Assembly: GCA_016929175.1 (NCBI GenBank)
Contig: JAFGJI010000298.1
Coordinates: forward strand, 1-6,601
Origin: Thermoplasmatota archaeon
GTDB lineage: Archaea; Thermoplasmatota; Penumbrarchaeia; Penumbrarchaeales; Penumbrarchaeaceae
Length of the DNA: 6,601 nt
Direction of reading: 5' to 3'
The first letter of the stretch is position 1. Every line of letters starts with the position of its first letter. A program made the position numbers and the translations under genes. Below are positions 5,378 to 6,601 of the stretch, one piece after another. Below the pieces are notes generated by a model. It searched no databases. It saw only the letters and a program-made list of their open reading frames with translations, and was not told where the DNA came from.

Positions 5378-6601
5378 AATTACTGGGCCGACAACACGGA
5401 ACCTTTCGGAAAGGCTCAGCATATACGCCCGCAGGTTTCCGGAAGGAAAAGCTGTGATATGCCACCACCAGTGGAGAGGGGGCGGCGACGCAGTCTACAG
5501 GACGCTTACATTCAAGGAGCTCGAGGATGAGACGAACCGGTATGCCCGGGGGCTGTCGGAAGCCGGGATAAAGAAGGACATGAAGACGATATTTCTGGTC
5601 ACGCCTTCCCCGGAGTTCTTCGCCTTGACGTTCGCTCTTGTGAAGATAGGGGCGGTGATAGTGCTCATAGACCCGGGGATGGGGACGAGGAAGCTCATCA
5701 GCTCACTGGCATCCATCGAGGCTGAGGCATTCGTGGGTATCCCCCTGGCGCATCTGCTTAAAATATCGTCCCCGGGATCTTTCAGATCTCTCAAGGTCAA
5801 GGTTACCGTGGGGAGAAAATGGTTCTGGGGCGGGCTGGACCTGACAGATATCAGGTCCGATGATCCGTCCCCCTTCAGGCAGGTGGACAGGAAGCCGAAC
5901 GATACCGTGGGGATATTCTTCACCAGCGGTTCAACGGGACCTCCGAAGGGGGTTGTGTACGAACATGGCATGTTCGATGCCCAGATGAGGTTCATGGACA
6001 CCCACTTCGGATACGGTCCGGGTGACGTGGACCTTGCGACCTTCCCGCTGTTCTCACTATTCGACATCAATCTAGGGATAACGGCCGTGATCCCTGATAT
6101 GGACATGACCAAGCCTGCAAAGGCCGACCCTGCAAAGATAGTCAAGGCCGTCAAGGACAACGGATGCACCAGCATATACGCCTCACCTGCACTCCTGAAC
6201 AACCTTGCCGACCATTGTATAGAGAACAGGGTCAAATTGGGAACGGTAAGGAAGGTCGTTACGGCGGGGGCCCCGATAAGACCGGACCTCTTGAAGAGGC
6301 TTCATAAAGCGCTCCCCGACGGTGCACTGGTCCACACCCCCTACGGAGCGACGGAGGTCCTCCCCGTTTCGGATATCACCAGCAGAACGATAATGGAGCG
6401 CTCTCAGAAGAAGACCGCGCAAGGAGCTGGAACATGCATAGGAAAACCACTCCCCGGAAACGAGGTGAGGATCATAGAGATAACCGAAAGGCCCATCAAG
6501 AAATGGAGTGACGACCTTGCACTTGCCCCCGGCGAGATCGGGGAGATCTGCGTCAAGGGACCCACAGTTACGAAGGAATATTACCTGAAACCGGAAGCCA
6601 C
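5370..6601 (+). CDS. oleC: OleC-like beta-lactone synthetase (AMP-dependent ligase), 3' end beyond the window
   Basis: The first 410 residues of an ANL-superfamily adenylating enzyme. OleC activates a 2-alkyl-3-hydroxy acid with ATP and closes it to a beta-lactone. Visible features are LVTPSPEFFALTFALVKIGA and VLIDPGMG (98-105), EAFVGIPLAH (119-128), VTVGRKWFWGG (145-155), the ATP-binding P-loop FFTSGSTGPPKG (183-194), YEHGMFDAQ, DLATFPLFSLFD (221-232), AVIPDMD (239-245), ASPALL, TAGAPIRP, TPYGATEVLPVS (323-334), KKTAQGAGTCIGKPLPG (347-363), KKWSDDLALAPGEIGEI (377-393) and KGPTVTKEYY. IDPGMG, PLFSLFD, IPDMD and WSDD are strongly OleC-like. Roughly 140 residues, including the C-terminal lysine domain, are missing because the window ends. 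ATG 5370 overlaps the oleB stop by eight bases, implying translational coupling. Homologues are often labelled fatty acid-CoA ligase or peptide synthase. A beta-lactone natural-product synthetase is an alternative role. Confidence 0.92.
   Translation, partial: MDEITGPTTRNLSERLSIYARRFPEGKAVICHHQWRGGGDAVYRTLTFKELEDETNRYARGLSEAGIKKDMKTIFLVTPSPEFFALTFALVKIGAVIVLIDPGMGTRKLISSLASIEAEAFVGIPLAHLLKISSPGSFRSLKVKVTVGRKWFWGGLDLTDIRSDDPSPFRQVDRKPNDTVGIFFTSGSTGPPKGVVYEHGMFDAQMRFMDTHFGYGPGDVDLATFPLFSLFDINLGITAVIPDMDMTKPAKADPAKIVKAVKDNGCTSIYASPALLNNLADHCIENRVKLGTVRKVVTAGAPIRPDLLKRLHKALPDGALVHTPYGATEVLPVSDITSRTIMERSQKKTAQGAGTCIGKPLPGNEVRIIEITERPIKKWSDDLALAPGEIGEICVKGPTVTKEYYLKPEA

Noticed and set aside
5495..6235. 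A 246-codon open frame on the - strand
   Set aside because: It is antisense to the unmistakable AMP-ligase motifs of oleC and shows no domain of its own.
4400..6601. Recent horizontal transfer of the ole genes into this genome
   Set aside because: Arg AGG and Ile ATA codon preference and general base composition look the same as in proS and the other genes. Transfer could be old, but the window gives no compositional sign of it.

Overview
The window most likely comes from an archaeon, probably a euryarchaeote near Thermoplasmata or a methanogen group, although no marker here fixes the lineage. Four points support this. The prolyl-tRNA synthetase has the archaeal/eukaryotic architecture, with no insertion editing domain, a C-terminal Cys4 zinc domain and a terminal Tyr. 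Beside it is a short AlaX-S-type tRNA-editing protein closely resembling the Pyrococcus form. The radical SAM protein looks like the archaeal AF1577-type family. Several genes have TATA-like boxes 25-35 bases ahead of their starts, with few strong Shine-Dalgarno sites. Arg AGG/AGA and Ile ATA codons are frequent in every gene, including the last two, so nothing in base or codon use marks a recent arrival.

Layout: bases 18-1148 (+ strand) hold a thioredoxin with a charged N-terminal extension and a VTT/DedA-like membrane protein. Bases 1109-4258 (- strand) read, in transcription order, proS, a tRNA-editing AlaX-S homologue, then a SPASM-type radical SAM enzyme. The radical SAM gene converges on the membrane-protein gene and their coding ends overlap by 40 bases. 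From 4259 to 4399 is a divergent promoter region between proS and the next operon. Bases 4400-6601 (+ strand) carry two overlapping genes: an alpha/beta hydrolase that reads as OleB and a long AMP-ligase that reads as OleC and runs off the window edge.

How the genes relate: proS and the AlaX-S gene form a tRNA charging and proofreading pair. oleB and oleC encode the last two steps of bacterial long-chain olefin biosynthesis. In that pathway OleA condenses two acyl chains, OleD reduces the product, OleC closes a beta-lactone and OleB decarboxylates it to an alkene. OleA and OleD are not in the window and would be expected downstream. An oleBC pair in an apparently archaeal setting is the most interesting content. 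A perfect 12-base palindrome at the predicted transcription start of this operon may be an operator. No RNA genes, CRISPR arrays, mobile elements or long repeats were seen, and no gene-free stretch exceeds 300 bases.
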